From Candidatus Nanohalarchaeota archaeon (GTDB taxonomy: Archaea; EX4484-52), in contig QMVB01000007.1 of assembly GCA_003660905.1 (NCBI GenBank), positions 1-23,829 of the forward strand: a DNA stretch of 23,829 nucleotides, written 5' to 3'. This document shows, one piece after another, positions 6,561 to 14,414 of the stretch; position 1 is the stretch's first letter, and each line of letters opens with the position of its first letter. The notes below the pieces were generated by a model. The model was not told the DNA's origin and searched no databases. It worked only from the letters and a program-made list of their open reading frames with translations. Made by a program: the position numbers and the translations under genes.

Positions 6561-6694
6561 TGGCGTAGCCTGATTTGGGCGGAGGAAAACAGTAGAGCGA
6601 AGCCGCAGCCGTTAAATCGCTGTTAAGTCCCTCTAATGAATGAGGGTCGAGATTTTATGAATTAAAATCGGAGAAGTCGCGAGTTTGACGAGCT
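6561..6694. ncRNA. Unexplained GC-richer block, candidate structured RNA or dispersed element
   Basis: A non-coding stretch between the hairpin repeats and the broken lipoprotein gene. Bases 6561-6660 are 49% G+C by direct count, well above the surrounding A/T-rich spacers. Foldable pieces include CCCTC/GAGGG with an 8-base loop (6629-6646), GATTTTA/TAAAATC with a 5-base loop (about 6651-6669) and AGCGA/TCGCT enclosing the segment from about 6596 to 6621. All plus-strand frames contain stops. I do not recognise it as tRNA, RNase P RNA, SRP RNA or a known riboswitch. The strand is undetermined. GC-rich islands in A/T-rich archaeal genomes are often structured RNAs, so that is the leading guess; a dispersed repeat family is the alternative. 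Confidence 0.35.
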
Positions 6695-6696
6695 TT

Positions 6697-7091
6697 TTAA
6701 CAATTAACTTGTTCTAAAATGCCAACATAACATCCGCTTAATTCTGCGGAATATTTGTGCTGTTCAATATTTTCATTTACGTCATCTGGGCTAAATTTGT
6801 AACAAGAATCTTCTTCAATCCAATTCCAACTTTTTGAACAAGCGAATATTGAATATTCTTCTCCTGTTGTTATGTCGGATAATATTAATCTTTTTCATAA
6901 TATCCAGCAGAAAGAACAAAATCGCCACCTGTTGTACTAATTAATTTAGCTGTAACAAATTCTGGTTCTGTTGTAGTAGTCGGAGTGGAGGTTTGTTCTT
7001 CAGGTTTTATCTGTTGTTGAACACAACTCCCAATAACAAGTACTCCTAAAATTGCAATAACACTACTAATCCAATAATATTTTTGTTTCAT
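6697..7091 (-). pseudogene. Frameshifted lipoprotein gene
   Basis: The first frame starts at 7091 and stops at 6885 after 68 residues. It has a lipoprotein-type signal (hydrophobic helix 8-21, lipobox VIGSC with Cys23), a Pro/Thr/Glu-rich linker, then TAKLISTTGGDFVLSAGYYEK. Immediately after, the -1 frame continues without a stop for about 62 codons to a TAA at 6697-6699, with protein-like content (LILSDITTGEEYSIF, KSWNWIEEDSCYKF, SAELSGCYVGILEQVNC). One extra A in the AAAAA run (plus-strand T5 at 6891-6895) would join them into a 131-residue secreted lipoprotein with four C-terminal cysteines. This may be a true recent mutation, an assembly or sequencing error, or less likely recoding at the A run. 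A TATA-like CTTTTAAATAA (7114-7124) lies about 28 bases upstream. The family is not recognised. Confidence 0.75.
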
Positions 7092-7113
7092 ATTTATTCT
7101 ATAAATTTAACGA

Positions 7114-7124
7114 CTTTTAAATAA
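7114..7124 (-). promoter_or_regulatory. TATA-like box of the lipoprotein gene
   Basis: TTATTTAAAAG on the minus strand is centred about 28 bases before the ATG at 7091. The 174-base spacer 7092-7265 shows no other feature, apart from a short minus-strand T5 run (about 7209-7213) that might help end the ATP synthase operon transcript. Confidence 0.4.
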
Positions 7125-7265
7125 CTTTTATTATAGTGCGAGCCGATCTCGATTAGACTTAACAATTATCAACCGAATTGTTTGCACTAAAACACATGAA
7201 ATCACAACAAAAAGCGAATAATCTCCTTCCTTAATAACTTTAAGCCCAAATACATTTCTGTACAT

Positions 7266-8528
7266 TCATGCAGATTTATTGGCGGTCAGCCTAAACGCAA
7301 CTTCATTTGCTTTCCTTAAAATCTCCTCTTCTCCTTCCACTTTCCTGTTATGCATCAGTATTTTCCCGTTACAGATAGTTGTATCCACGCAAGTCCCGTT
7401 GGCAGAATAAACAAGATTTGAAACAAGATTGTGGTTTGGATTCAGGTTCAGGTCTTTTAAGTCAACAAGAATCAAATCAGCCAGTGCGCCCTCTTCAATC
7501 CTGCCGCAATTAAGTCCAAATGCCTTTGCAGGATTAATGGCTGCCATTTTAAAACAGTCCTTTGCAGGCAGGGCAACAGGATTTCTGCTGTAACTTTTTT
7601 GCAGCAATGATGCAAATTTCATTTCCTCGAGCATGTCAAGATTATTGTTGGAAGCGCATCCATCTGTTCCAAGACAAATATTCACTCCTGCATTTTTCAT
7701 TTTTTCATAAGGAAAAACACCGGAGCATAGTTTCATATTTGATACCGGATTGTAAACAACACAGACATTATATTTTTTCAATATCTTTATTTCTTTATCA
7801 TTTGCATGGATGCAGTGCGCAGCAATTACATTATCTCCCAAAAATCCAATATCTTCAAGATATTCCACTGGTCTTTTTTTGCGCTTTTTTATGCAGTCAT
7901 CTGCCTCTTTTTCTGTCTCGCTCAGGTGAATATGAATCATTAGATTATGCTTGTCTGCAAATTTCTTTGCCCATAACAATGATTTTTCTGACACTGTGTA
8001 TATTGAATGAGGACCTAAAGCAAAATTAATCCTGTTGCTGTATTGCTGGCTTTGGATGAATAATTTCTCATTTCTTTCAATCTGCTCTTTTGCTTTTTGA
8101 TTATCAAACATATCGATAAAAACAGCAGATATATTTGCCCTCAATCCCATTTCATCTGCTGCCCTTGCTGTTGCGCCATAATGCCAGTACATATCATTGA
8201 AAAAGGCAGTCCCTGATTTTATCATCTCAAGGCATGCAAATTTTGCCCCCCAATAAACATCATCTTCTGTCAGTCTTGCCTCAACAGGCCAGATTTTCTT
8301 TTTCAGCCAGTCTTCAAGTTTCATGTCATCTGCATAGCTTCTAAATAAGTTCATAGCTGCATGCGTGTGCAAATTTAAAAAAGAAGGAAGTACTGCTTTG
8401 CTCATGGCATCTATTATATTATCTGCTTTAGCATTGATTTTGCTGTCTATCTTATTGATGATATTGCCTTTTATGTAAATGTCTTTTATTTCATTGCTCA
8501 GCAAAGCATTTTTGATTAGGATTGACAT
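7266..8528 (-). CDS. Amidohydrolase: 5'-deoxyadenosine / SAH / MTA deaminase type
   Basis: A 420-residue metal-dependent amidohydrolase of the TRZ/ATZ group. Metal and catalytic positions are visible: HTH (H54, H56), HIHLSE (H199/H201, E204), AAHCIH (H238) and GTDG (D289). The substrate-side signatures LFRSYADDMKLEDWL and GTDGCASNNNLDM are those of the MtaD/DadD deaminases, which act on S-adenosylhomocysteine, methylthioadenosine and 5'-deoxyadenosine and so recycle by-products of methylation and radical-SAM chemistry. The exact substrate cannot be told from sequence. In amidohydrolases of this type the C-terminal strands rejoin the N-terminal ones in the small beta domain, and both parts are present (ILIKNALL and ADLILVDLKDL). 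The gene starts 6 bases after atpD, so it is probably the last gene of the ATP synthase transcript. Confidence 0.88.
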   Translation of the reverse strand: MSILIKNALLSNEIKDIYIKGNIINKIDSKINAKADNIIDAMSKAVLPSFLNLHTHAAMNLFRSYADDMKLEDWLKKKIWPVEARLTEDDVYWGAKFACLEMIKSGTAFFNDMYWHYGATARAADEMGLRANISAVFIDMFDNQKAKEQIERNEKLFIQSQQYSNRINFALGPHSIYTVSEKSLLWAKKFADKHNLMIHIHLSETEKEADDCIKKRKKRPVEYLEDIGFLGDNVIAAHCIHANDKEIKILKKYNVCVVYNPVSNMKLCSGVFPYEKMKNAGVNICLGTDGCASNNNLDMLEEMKFASLLQKSYSRNPVALPAKDCFKMAAINPAKAFGLNCGRIEEGALADLILVDLKDLNLNPNHNLVSNLVYSANGTCVDTTICNGKILMHNRKVEGEEEILRKANEVAFRLTANKSA

Positions 8529-8534
8529 GATAAT

Positions 8535-9152
8535 TCATGATTTCTTAATCATCTTAAGCCGAAATATATTCTCCCTTTCCTGCTCTTCTAAACTGAGCCG
8601 TATCTTCACAATGTCTCCTTCCAGTTTTGGAAGAAGAATATATTCAAGGGCATTTACCCTTCTCTTTGTTTTTTCTATCTCAATTAGCAGTTTCCTCAGG
8701 GTTGTCTCAATTTCAGCAGAGTCAATTATTTTTTCCAAGAGGCATTCATACTGCATTGAAGTGCTGTTCAGCCTTGCAGAGCTTTCTATCCGGCTGTAAC
8801 CTCTATCGTATATGCTTTTGCATATTTGTCCCTGCTTTGTGATTTTAGGGACTTTAACGCCCATCAGGTTTTTGGTTTCAATATCGAGCGGAATTTCCTT
8901 TAGATAAAGAGCCGCTGTCTTTACTGCAACGCCCCCGTCATACATTTCTGTAATTTCCATTTTTTTCTGCGCAACTGCGTAAAGTTCAGAAACCTGATTT
9001 TTTAATCCCTTTGCATTTTCCAGAACCTTGAAAAACTCCATTATCAGACCGTCTCTTTTCTTCTTCAGCAGACTGTAGCCATTTTTTGCCAGAGCATACT
9101 GCTTTTTTAATTTCAGCAGTTCGCTTCGTGTTAATTTTACATCTCTTGCCAT
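8535..9152 (-). CDS. atpD: A-type ATP synthase subunit D (central stalk)
   Basis: The central rotor shaft that couples ring rotation to the catalytic A3B3 head. 205 residues, normal length. The N-terminal helix has the family signature (RDVKLTRSELLKLKKQYALAKNGYSLLKKK, about 3-32, shown in parts), then a long coiled coil, a small middle domain (about 70-125), and a C-terminal helix with EIEKTKRRVNALEYILLP (about 157-174), the conserved 'kt.rRvNALE.i..P' motif. It ends in TGA. It follows the carbonic anhydrase by 6 bases rather than atpB, as would be usual. No strong Shine-Dalgarno sequence precedes it, so translation may depend on the upstream gene. Confidence 0.95.
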   Translation of the reverse strand: MARDVKLTRSELLKLKKQYALAKNGYSLLKKKRDGLIMEFFKVLENAKGLKNQVSELYAVAQKKMEITEMYDGGVAVKTAALYLKEIPLDIETKNLMGVKVPKITKQGQICKSIYDRGYSRIESSARLNSTSMQYECLLEKIIDSAEIETTLRKLLIEIEKTKRRVNALEYILLPKLEGDIVKIRLSLEEQERENIFRLKMIKKS

Positions 9153-9158
9153 AATAGA

Positions 9159-9830
9159 TTATTGTGAAAATATTCTGCTTTTCAAACCATCATCAATGGT
9201 TTTTATCAGGTCTTGATTTTGAAGTTCCTGACTGTCTTTTCCCCCGTTTATATTGATTATGTATGTTGCACTGCATATTTTTTGACCATATATTCCTGCT
9301 GTATCGCACAGGCAGCCTGCAACAGATAGCTCTTTATTATCAATCAGATTCCTGTGAGCGTTTATTATTCTTTCAACAGAGTCATGCACATTGTCTTTTA
9401 CGCATTGTATGTGCTTGTCCACCGCTGCATCTGTCGTATCTTTAGACGAGTTCTTTATGGTCTCAAGGCGTTTTTTTATCGCAGGCGTTTCATCACTAAA
9501 ATCATCTGCCGCGGCTTTTACTGCACCGCAGTCAGTGTGCCCTAAGATCACGATAAGAGGGATTTTGAGATGATTTATTGCATAATCAATCACTGCATCT
9601 GAATCTGCTGAAGTATTTCCTATATCTTTTCCGACAAAAACATTTCCCATAATATCATTAACTTCGCCATATAGATTCAGCGGCATTCTTGAATCAGAGC
9701 AGGTTATAATTGCTATTTTCGGACTTTGGTGATCTGCGTGCTTTTTCAGCTCTGCTTGATTTTTATCTGCAATCTGCTTATTGTTTTTGAGCAGGTGGCA
9801 AAAAAATTTACAGGATTCTTCAATGGTCAT
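9159..9830 (-). CDS. Beta-class carbonic anhydrase inside the ATP synthase operon
   Basis: Interconverts CO2 and bicarbonate in the cytoplasm. 223 residues with the beta-class zinc site: CSDSR (Cys44 ligand, Asp46-Arg48 dyad) and HTDCG (His98 and Cys101 ligands). The segment between them reads GNVFVGKDIGN where most family members have 'vRNAGN', a noticeable change next to the active site. The C-terminal part has an extra-long helix region (DTTDAAVDKHIQCVKDNVHD, about 131-150), then SVAGCLCDTAGI (169-180), which corresponds to the 'v.G..yd..tG' strand. It starts 4 bases after the atpB stop and ends 6 bases before atpD, so it is embedded in the operon. A weak purine-rich site (AAGAGATGAT) precedes the ATG. 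All catalytic residues are present, so it should be active. Confidence 0.93.
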   Translation of the reverse strand: MTIEESCKFFCHLLKNNKQIADKNQAELKKHADHQSPKIAIITCSDSRMPLNLYGEVNDIMGNVFVGKDIGNTSADSDAVIDYAINHLKIPLIVILGHTDCGAVKAAADDFSDETPAIKKRLETIKNSSKDTTDAAVDKHIQCVKDNVHDSVERIINAHRNLIDNKELSVAGCLCDTAGIYGQKICSATYIININGGKDSQELQNQDLIKTIDDGLKSRIFSQ

Positions 9831-9834
9831 GTTA

Positions 9835-11211
9835 TCATCTCTTGTATTTATGATATTTCTTTTTTGTGTCAGGCGATATTCTTGTCAGCTCATCTGGTGG
9901 TATTGTGCTCATAATTTCCCATGCAATATCAAGTGTTTTTTCAATATCTCTGTTTTCATAATAGTCCTGCCTTACAAATTTGTCTTCAAACATATCTGCA
10001 AATTTAAGCAACCGCTTGTCCTTTTCGCTCAGGGACTCTTCCCCGACAATTGCGACAAGACCCCTTAAATCCTTTCCTTCTGCATAATTTGCGTAAAGCT
10101 GGTCTGAAACCTGCTTGTGGTCTTCTCTTGTTTTTGCAGCGCCTATGCCTGAATTCATAAGCCGTGACAGGCTTAAAAGCACATCAATATTTGGGTAAAT
10201 TCCTTTCCTGTGCAGTTCCCTGTCCAGTACAATCTGTCCTTCTGTGATGTATCCTGTCAGGTCAGGGATTGGATGGGTAATGTCGTCCCCAGGCATTGTA
10301 AGTATCGGCATCTGCGTTACGCTTCCCTTCTTGCCCTTAATCATTCCTGCCCTTTCGTAAATGGATGCAAGATCAGTATACATGTATCCTGGGTAACCTC
10401 TCCTGCCTGGTATTTCTTCCCGCGCAGCGCTCATCTGCCTAAGGGATTCGCAGTAATTTGTCATGTCTGTCAAAATTACAAGCACGTGCATATCTTTTTC
10501 ATAAGCCAAATATTCTGCGGCAGTCAATGCCATTCTTGGAGTTACGATACGCTCTACTGCCGGGTCATTTGCAAGATTCAAAAACACAACTGAACGGGAC
10601 AATGCTCCTGTTGTCTCAAATTCCTTTATGAATTTATGGGCTTCCTCGTTCGTAATTCCCATTGCCGCAAAAACCACTGCAAATTCCTCTTTCTGGTTCT
10701 TTACCTTTGCCTGTCTTGCAACCTGCAAAGCAATGTCATTGTGAGGCAGTCCGCTTGCTGAAAATATTGGCAGTTTCTGCCCGCGCACAAGCGTATTCAT
10801 AGTATCTATTGTTGAAATTCCTGTCTGTATGAAATCAGCAGGAGAAATTCTCGAATATGGATTGATGGCGGCTCCGTTGACATCCAGTTCTTCTTTTGCA
10901 ATAATATCAGGACCTTTGTCTATAGGGACTCCTCTCCCGTTAAATATTCTTCCAAGTATGTCCTCAGACACACCAAATTTCATTGTCTCTCCCAAAAATC
11001 TAATGGATGCGCTTTTGTCAATACCGCTTGTCCCTTCAAAACTCTGGATGACAACCAAATCCTTTGAAGTGTCCAAAACCTGTCCAAGACGTATATCTCC
11101 TGCACCTACTTTTATCTTTACTATTTCTCCATAGCTTATCAAGTGAGTTTTTTCAACAAACAAAAGGTCTCCTTTAATCTTCTTTATTGTTTTATATTCT
11201 TTGTAATTCAT
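9835..11211 (-). CDS. atpB: A-type ATP synthase subunit B (non-catalytic head subunit)
   Basis: Forms the A3B3 head with subunit A and binds nucleotide without a catalytic P-loop. 458 residues, normal length. Signatures are GDIRLGQVLD in the N-terminal barrel, GLPHNDIALQVARQ at the place of the P-loop (the subunit B pattern), AAREEIPGRRGYPGYMYTDL (shared by B subunits), SVTQMPILTMPGDDITHPIPD, and a helical C-terminus. The start is set by a perfect Shine-Dalgarno AAGGAGG (11218-11224) seven bases before the ATG, overlapping the end of atpA. The carbonic anhydrase gene follows in place of atpD. Confidence 0.97.
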   Translation of the reverse strand: MNYKEYKTIKKIKGDLLFVEKTHLISYGEIVKIKVGAGDIRLGQVLDTSKDLVVIQSFEGTSGIDKSASIRFLGETMKFGVSEDILGRIFNGRGVPIDKGPDIIAKEELDVNGAAINPYSRISPADFIQTGISTIDTMNTLVRGQKLPIFSASGLPHNDIALQVARQAKVKNQKEEFAVVFAAMGITNEEAHKFIKEFETTGALSRSVVFLNLANDPAVERIVTPRMALTAAEYLAYEKDMHVLVILTDMTNYCESLRQMSAAREEIPGRRGYPGYMYTDLASIYERAGMIKGKKGSVTQMPILTMPGDDITHPIPDLTGYITEGQIVLDRELHRKGIYPNIDVLLSLSRLMNSGIGAAKTREDHKQVSDQLYANYAEGKDLRGLVAIVGEESLSEKDKRLLKFADMFEDKFVRQDYYENRDIEKTLDIAWEIMSTIPPDELTRISPDTKKKYHKYKR

Positions 11212-11217
11212 AATATT

Positions 11218-11224
11218 CCTCCTT
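11218..11224 (-). promoter_or_regulatory. Strong Shine-Dalgarno site of atpB
   Basis: The minus strand reads AAGGAGG, ending seven bases before the atpB ATG and overlapping the atpA stop codon (11223-11225). It shows that this archaeon uses SD-led initiation inside operons although promoter-proximal genes appear leaderless. Confidence 0.8.
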
Positions 11225-12971
11225 ATATGTCCTCAACTAATTTTTTCAATTCTGCCTCTATATTCTTCTTTGCTTTGTCAAGCACTTTTTTATAATCCTC
11301 ATTGAATTTTGCCTCAGATATGGTGTTTCTTGATTCTATCGCGACAATATCTCTTGCTCTTACACCTTTGTCAAGAGCAGCATACGCTTTCTGCCCTACC
11401 CACAAAATCGTATTGAGTATTTCTTTTGTCTTGTCAAGACTGCAGTATGCATCTGTCTTATGGAATGCATTTTGCTGCAGCATGAATTCTCTCAAAAGAC
11501 GCGCAATCTCGAGAGTAACCTGCTGTCTTTCAGGCAAAGCATCGCTCCCGACCAGTTGTACGAGTTCCTGGAGTTTCTCTTCTTCCTGAAGTATCTTCAT
11601 GGCTTCGTTATTGAGTTCGCTCCATTTCGAATCTACATTTTTGTCATACCATGGATCCAGTGTCTTTTTGTACAGGCTGTATGATTGAAGCCAGTTTATT
11701 GAAGGATAATGCCTCCTGCTTGAAAGCTTTGCATCCAATGCCCAGAATACCTTTACAATTCGCAGGGTATTCTGCGTAACCGGCTCACTGAAGTCTCCTC
11801 CCGGAGGAGAAACTGCTCCAATTACTGTAACGCTTCCGATTTTATCGTTAAGCCCGACGCATCTTCCTGCCCTTTCGTAAAATTCAGCAAGTTTTGAACC
11901 AAGATAAGGAGGGTATCCTTCTTCCCCAGGCATCTCTTCTAATCTGGATGATATTTCTCTCATTGACTCTGCCCATCTTGAAGTTGAATCAGCCATTAAA
12001 GACACATCATACCCCATATCCCTGAAATATTCAGCTATTGTAATTCCTGTGTAAACACTTGCCTCTCTTGCCGCAACCGGCATGTTTGAAGTATTTGCAA
12101 TTAATACTGTCCTGTTCATCAGCGGCTTCCCTGTCTTTGGATCTTCGAGTTCCGGGAATTCTGTCAACACTTCTGTCATCTCATTTCCTCTCTCCCCGCA
12201 TCCAATATACACTACAATTTTTGCATCAGAATATTTTGCAAGGGATTGCTGGGTTACTGTTTTTCCGGCCCCAAAAGGTCCCGGAATAGCCGCTGTCCCT
12301 CCTTTTGCAAGAGGAAACAAAGCATCAAGGATTCTCATTCCTGTAATTAATGGAACTTCCGGAGGCATTTTTTCCTTTGTCGGACGAGGATGCCTGATAG
12401 GCCATTTTTGCATCAATGTTATTTTCTCTCCACCATCCAGTTCAGCAATGACATCCTCTACCTTAAATTTTCCCTTTTCAATAGTTTTGATTGCGCCTTT
12501 CATCTTCGGAGGCACCATTATCATATGCTTGATTGTTTCGGTTTCCTGCACTGTCCCGATAATTGCTCCTCCTTCAATAGCATCTCCTTTTTTAACTGTC
12601 GGAACAAAGTCCCATTTCTTGTTCCTGTCAAGGGAATTTACAACAACTCCCCTCTTGATGAAATTGCCTGTCTGCTTTTCAAGTTCCGGCAAAGGTCTTT
12701 GTATTCCGTCGTAAATGGATTTCAGCAAGCCCGGACCAAGTTCCACACTCAAAGGCAGTCCTGTATTTTCTACCGGCTCGCCCGGCTTTATTCCTGTAGT
12801 TTCTTCATAAACCTGTATTATTATCCTGTTATCCTCTATCTGGATAACTTCACCGATAAGCTTTTCATTGCCTACTTTTACAACATCGTGCATTTTTGCG
12901 CTTAAACCCTCTGCTGTAATAACAGGACCGCTTATCCTGTAAATCTCTCCTGTATTCTGTTTTGTTTCCAT
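11223..12971 (-). CDS. atpA: A-type ATP synthase subunit A (catalytic)
   Basis: The catalytic subunit, interconverting ATP and ADP plus phosphate. From the ATG at 12971 it has 582 residues (METKQNTGEIYRISGP). An in-frame ATG at 12995 would overlap atpF by 23 bases and add a basic octapeptide, so the later start, one base after the atpF stop and preceded by GAGAGA, is preferred. Motifs are the P-loop GPFGAGKT (about 231-238), the subunit-A non-homologous region (about 110-190), YIGCGERGNEM, and LMADSTSRWAESMREIS around the Walker B/arginine region. The P-loop carries the PFGAGKT form typical of A/V-type ATPases. No intein is present. It is translationally linked to atpB by a shared stop/SD region. 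Confidence 0.97.
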   Translation of the reverse strand: METKQNTGEIYRISGPVITAEGLSAKMHDVVKVGNEKLIGEVIQIEDNRIIIQVYEETTGIKPGEPVENTGLPLSVELGPGLLKSIYDGIQRPLPELEKQTGNFIKRGVVVNSLDRNKKWDFVPTVKKGDAIEGGAIIGTVQETETIKHMIMVPPKMKGAIKTIEKGKFKVEDVIAELDGGEKITLMQKWPIRHPRPTKEKMPPEVPLITGMRILDALFPLAKGGTAAIPGPFGAGKTVTQQSLAKYSDAKIVVYIGCGERGNEMTEVLTEFPELEDPKTGKPLMNRTVLIANTSNMPVAAREASVYTGITIAEYFRDMGYDVSLMADSTSRWAESMREISSRLEEMPGEEGYPPYLGSKLAEFYERAGRCVGLNDKIGSVTVIGAVSPPGGDFSEPVTQNTLRIVKVFWALDAKLSSRRHYPSINWLQSYSLYKKTLDPWYDKNVDSKWSELNNEAMKILQEEEKLQELVQLVGSDALPERQQVTLEIARLLREFMLQQNAFHKTDAYCSLDKTKEILNTILWVGQKAYAALDKGVRARDIVAIESRNTISEAKFNEDYKKVLDKAKKNIEAELKKLVEDI

Positions 12972-12972
12972 A

Positions 12973-13299
12973 TTATCTCTCTTTTTCTTCTTCATTTAGC
13001 AAATCAATACCGATTGCTTTTTTTATCATCAATCTCAATGAATCATCCTTCTGATCCTTTTCCTTCAACACAACAAATATCGGCGAAACCGTTGTCAGTG
13101 TCTTGTCCTTTATGTCAGCTTTTAGGTTGTTGAACACCTCTGCCTCTATTATTACAAGACCTATTTCTTTGTTGCTGAGCAGTTCCTTTGCTGTCTTGTT
13201 TGCCTCATCCCTGCCTGAAACAACAAAAGACTCCTTGATTCCGCAAAGGTTAAACCCGAGCGTGAATTTATCGCTTCCAAATGTTGCTATATTGTACAT
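12973..13299 (-). CDS. atpF: A-type ATP synthase subunit F (central stalk)
   Basis: A small Rossmann-like subunit that binds subunit D on the central stalk and modulates ATPase activity. 108 residues, normal length: an N-terminal strand (YNIATFGSDKFTLGFNLCGI), SVV-type strand (SFVVSG), helix, GLVIIEAEVFN (about 47-57), the P-I-F-V-V strand (SPIFVVLKEKD, about 72-82), and a C-terminal helix MIKKAIGIDL with a charged tail. It starts 3 bases after the atpC stop and ends 1 base before atpA. Confidence 0.93.
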   Translation of the reverse strand: MYNIATFGSDKFTLGFNLCGIKESFVVSGRDEANKTAKELLSNKEIGLVIIEAEVFNNLKADIKDKTLTTVSPIFVVLKEKDQKDDSLRLMIKKAIGIDLLNEEEKER

Positions 13300-13302
13300 A
13301 AT

Positions 13303-14409
13303 CTAAATCACCAAGTGCTTCCTTATTTCCTCCTCTTCAAGACCGTATTTTTTCCCGTTTGCAATTGCCAGTATGTTTCTTCGCTCAATATCTTTCTGGG
13401 CCAGGTATCCTATCACAACTTCAGCGGATATATTTCTTACCCCGAAAATTTTTTTTGCCCTTGTGATTTTTATTTTTTCAAGCAGGCATTCAAGCAATTC
13501 GATATCCTTTGCATCCACTGCCTTTTTTATTATGTCTACATCCTTTCTCTGCCACTTTGTCGCCGAAAGTATTGAAAAGCATTCATCTAAATCCTTTGCA
13601 TTCACGAGCTTGCGCAAAACCCCTTGTATTCGGGATACTTTGTTTGGTATGATTATCCCAACTATCTTTTCTTTTTCAACATTTTCTCTTTTCAGTTTAA
13701 GTATGTTCATTATGTTCTTTGAGCCGATAATCACATTCAGGTAATCAGCCAACACCTCCTGCTTATTTGAAATGCGGTAAAATGATTCTGAAAGATTTAT
13801 GTAATAGTACATATCCAATATATTTTGCAGGTCAACTAGTTTTTTCTCCTTAAACACTCCTATCAGCAATTTCTTTGTCTTTTTGTCAATTTTAAGCGAA
13901 TTGAAAAAATCAGTCTCTGTCGGGCGGGTGTAGTATGAATAAAATGACTCGTAAGTCATGTTTCCGAATGGAATTAGATATGGCTTTATCTCGTCAAAGC
14001 TCATGCTGTTGATTTTTCCAAGAGCAAAATACTTGACATTGGACAAATAATAGTTCTTGAACAGCGCAGATAAAAGAATATTCAGCCCCCGATAATTTAC
14101 AGAATATTTTATGAATTCATTGCATTCCCTTGCTGTATTGTATTTCATCGCCGCTTCGATAAGTATATTTTTCGGAACTGTAGCAGATAAAGTGTTTATG
14201 GCCTGCGCATAAGTTTTTTTCTTTAAGTAATCTGCAATTTCATAAGGACTATCTGTTTTTAAAAGCCGCTCGTAATCTTCTTTCTTCAGCAAAGAGCCCT
14301 TGCGGTACATTATTTTTGCATAAAAGTAAGGGTATTCCTTTAATTTTATTTTTTCGGATTTAATGCGTCCAAATAGCATTTCCTTTGCGCTTTCGTTTAT
14401 CAATTTCAT
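13303..14409 (-). CDS. atpC: A-type ATP synthase subunit C (rotor cap, V-ATPase d homologue)
   Basis: A funnel-shaped helical subunit that joins the central stalk to the membrane ring. 368 residues, all helical, slightly above the usual ~350. Signatures are YPYFYAKIMYRKGSLLKKEDYERLL near the N-terminus (about 26-50, in parts), DLQNILDMYYYI (about 193-204), and the final VIGYLAQKDIERRNILAIANGKKYGL (about 332-357), corresponding to the conserved 'v.ayl..ke.EirNLr.I..g...gl'. The position between atpE and atpF is canonical, with gaps of 5 and 3 bases. Confidence 0.94.
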   Translation of the reverse strand: MKLINESAKEMLFGRIKSEKIKLKEYPYFYAKIMYRKGSLLKKEDYERLLKTDSPYEIADYLKKKTYAQAINTLSATVPKNILIEAAMKYNTARECNEFIKYSVNYRGLNILLSALFKNYYLSNVKYFALGKINSMSFDEIKPYLIPFGNMTYESFYSYYTRPTETDFFNSLKIDKKTKKLLIGVFKEKKLVDLQNILDMYYYINLSESFYRISNKQEVLADYLNVIIGSKNIMNILKLKRENVEKEKIVGIIIPNKVSRIQGVLRKLVNAKDLDECFSILSATKWQRKDVDIIKKAVDAKDIELLECLLEKIKITRAKKIFGVRNISAEVVIGYLAQKDIERRNILAIANGKKYGLEEEEIRKHLVI

Positions 14410-14414
14410 AGATT

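Noticed and set aside
6561..6660. The GC-rich island as a tRNA or known riboswitch
   Set aside because: The segment TAGCCTGATTTGGGC looks like a D-arm, but no anticodon arm or acceptor pairing follows, and no cobalamin or other riboswitch core is recognisable.
10829..12714. Long plus-strand open frames opposite the ATP synthase genes
   Set aside because: They mirror conserved minus-strand genes and have no family resemblance of their own.
12972..12995. An earlier atpA start (MKKKKRDN...)
   Set aside because: It would overlap atpF by 23 bases. The later ATG lies one base after the atpF stop and matches the family N-terminus.
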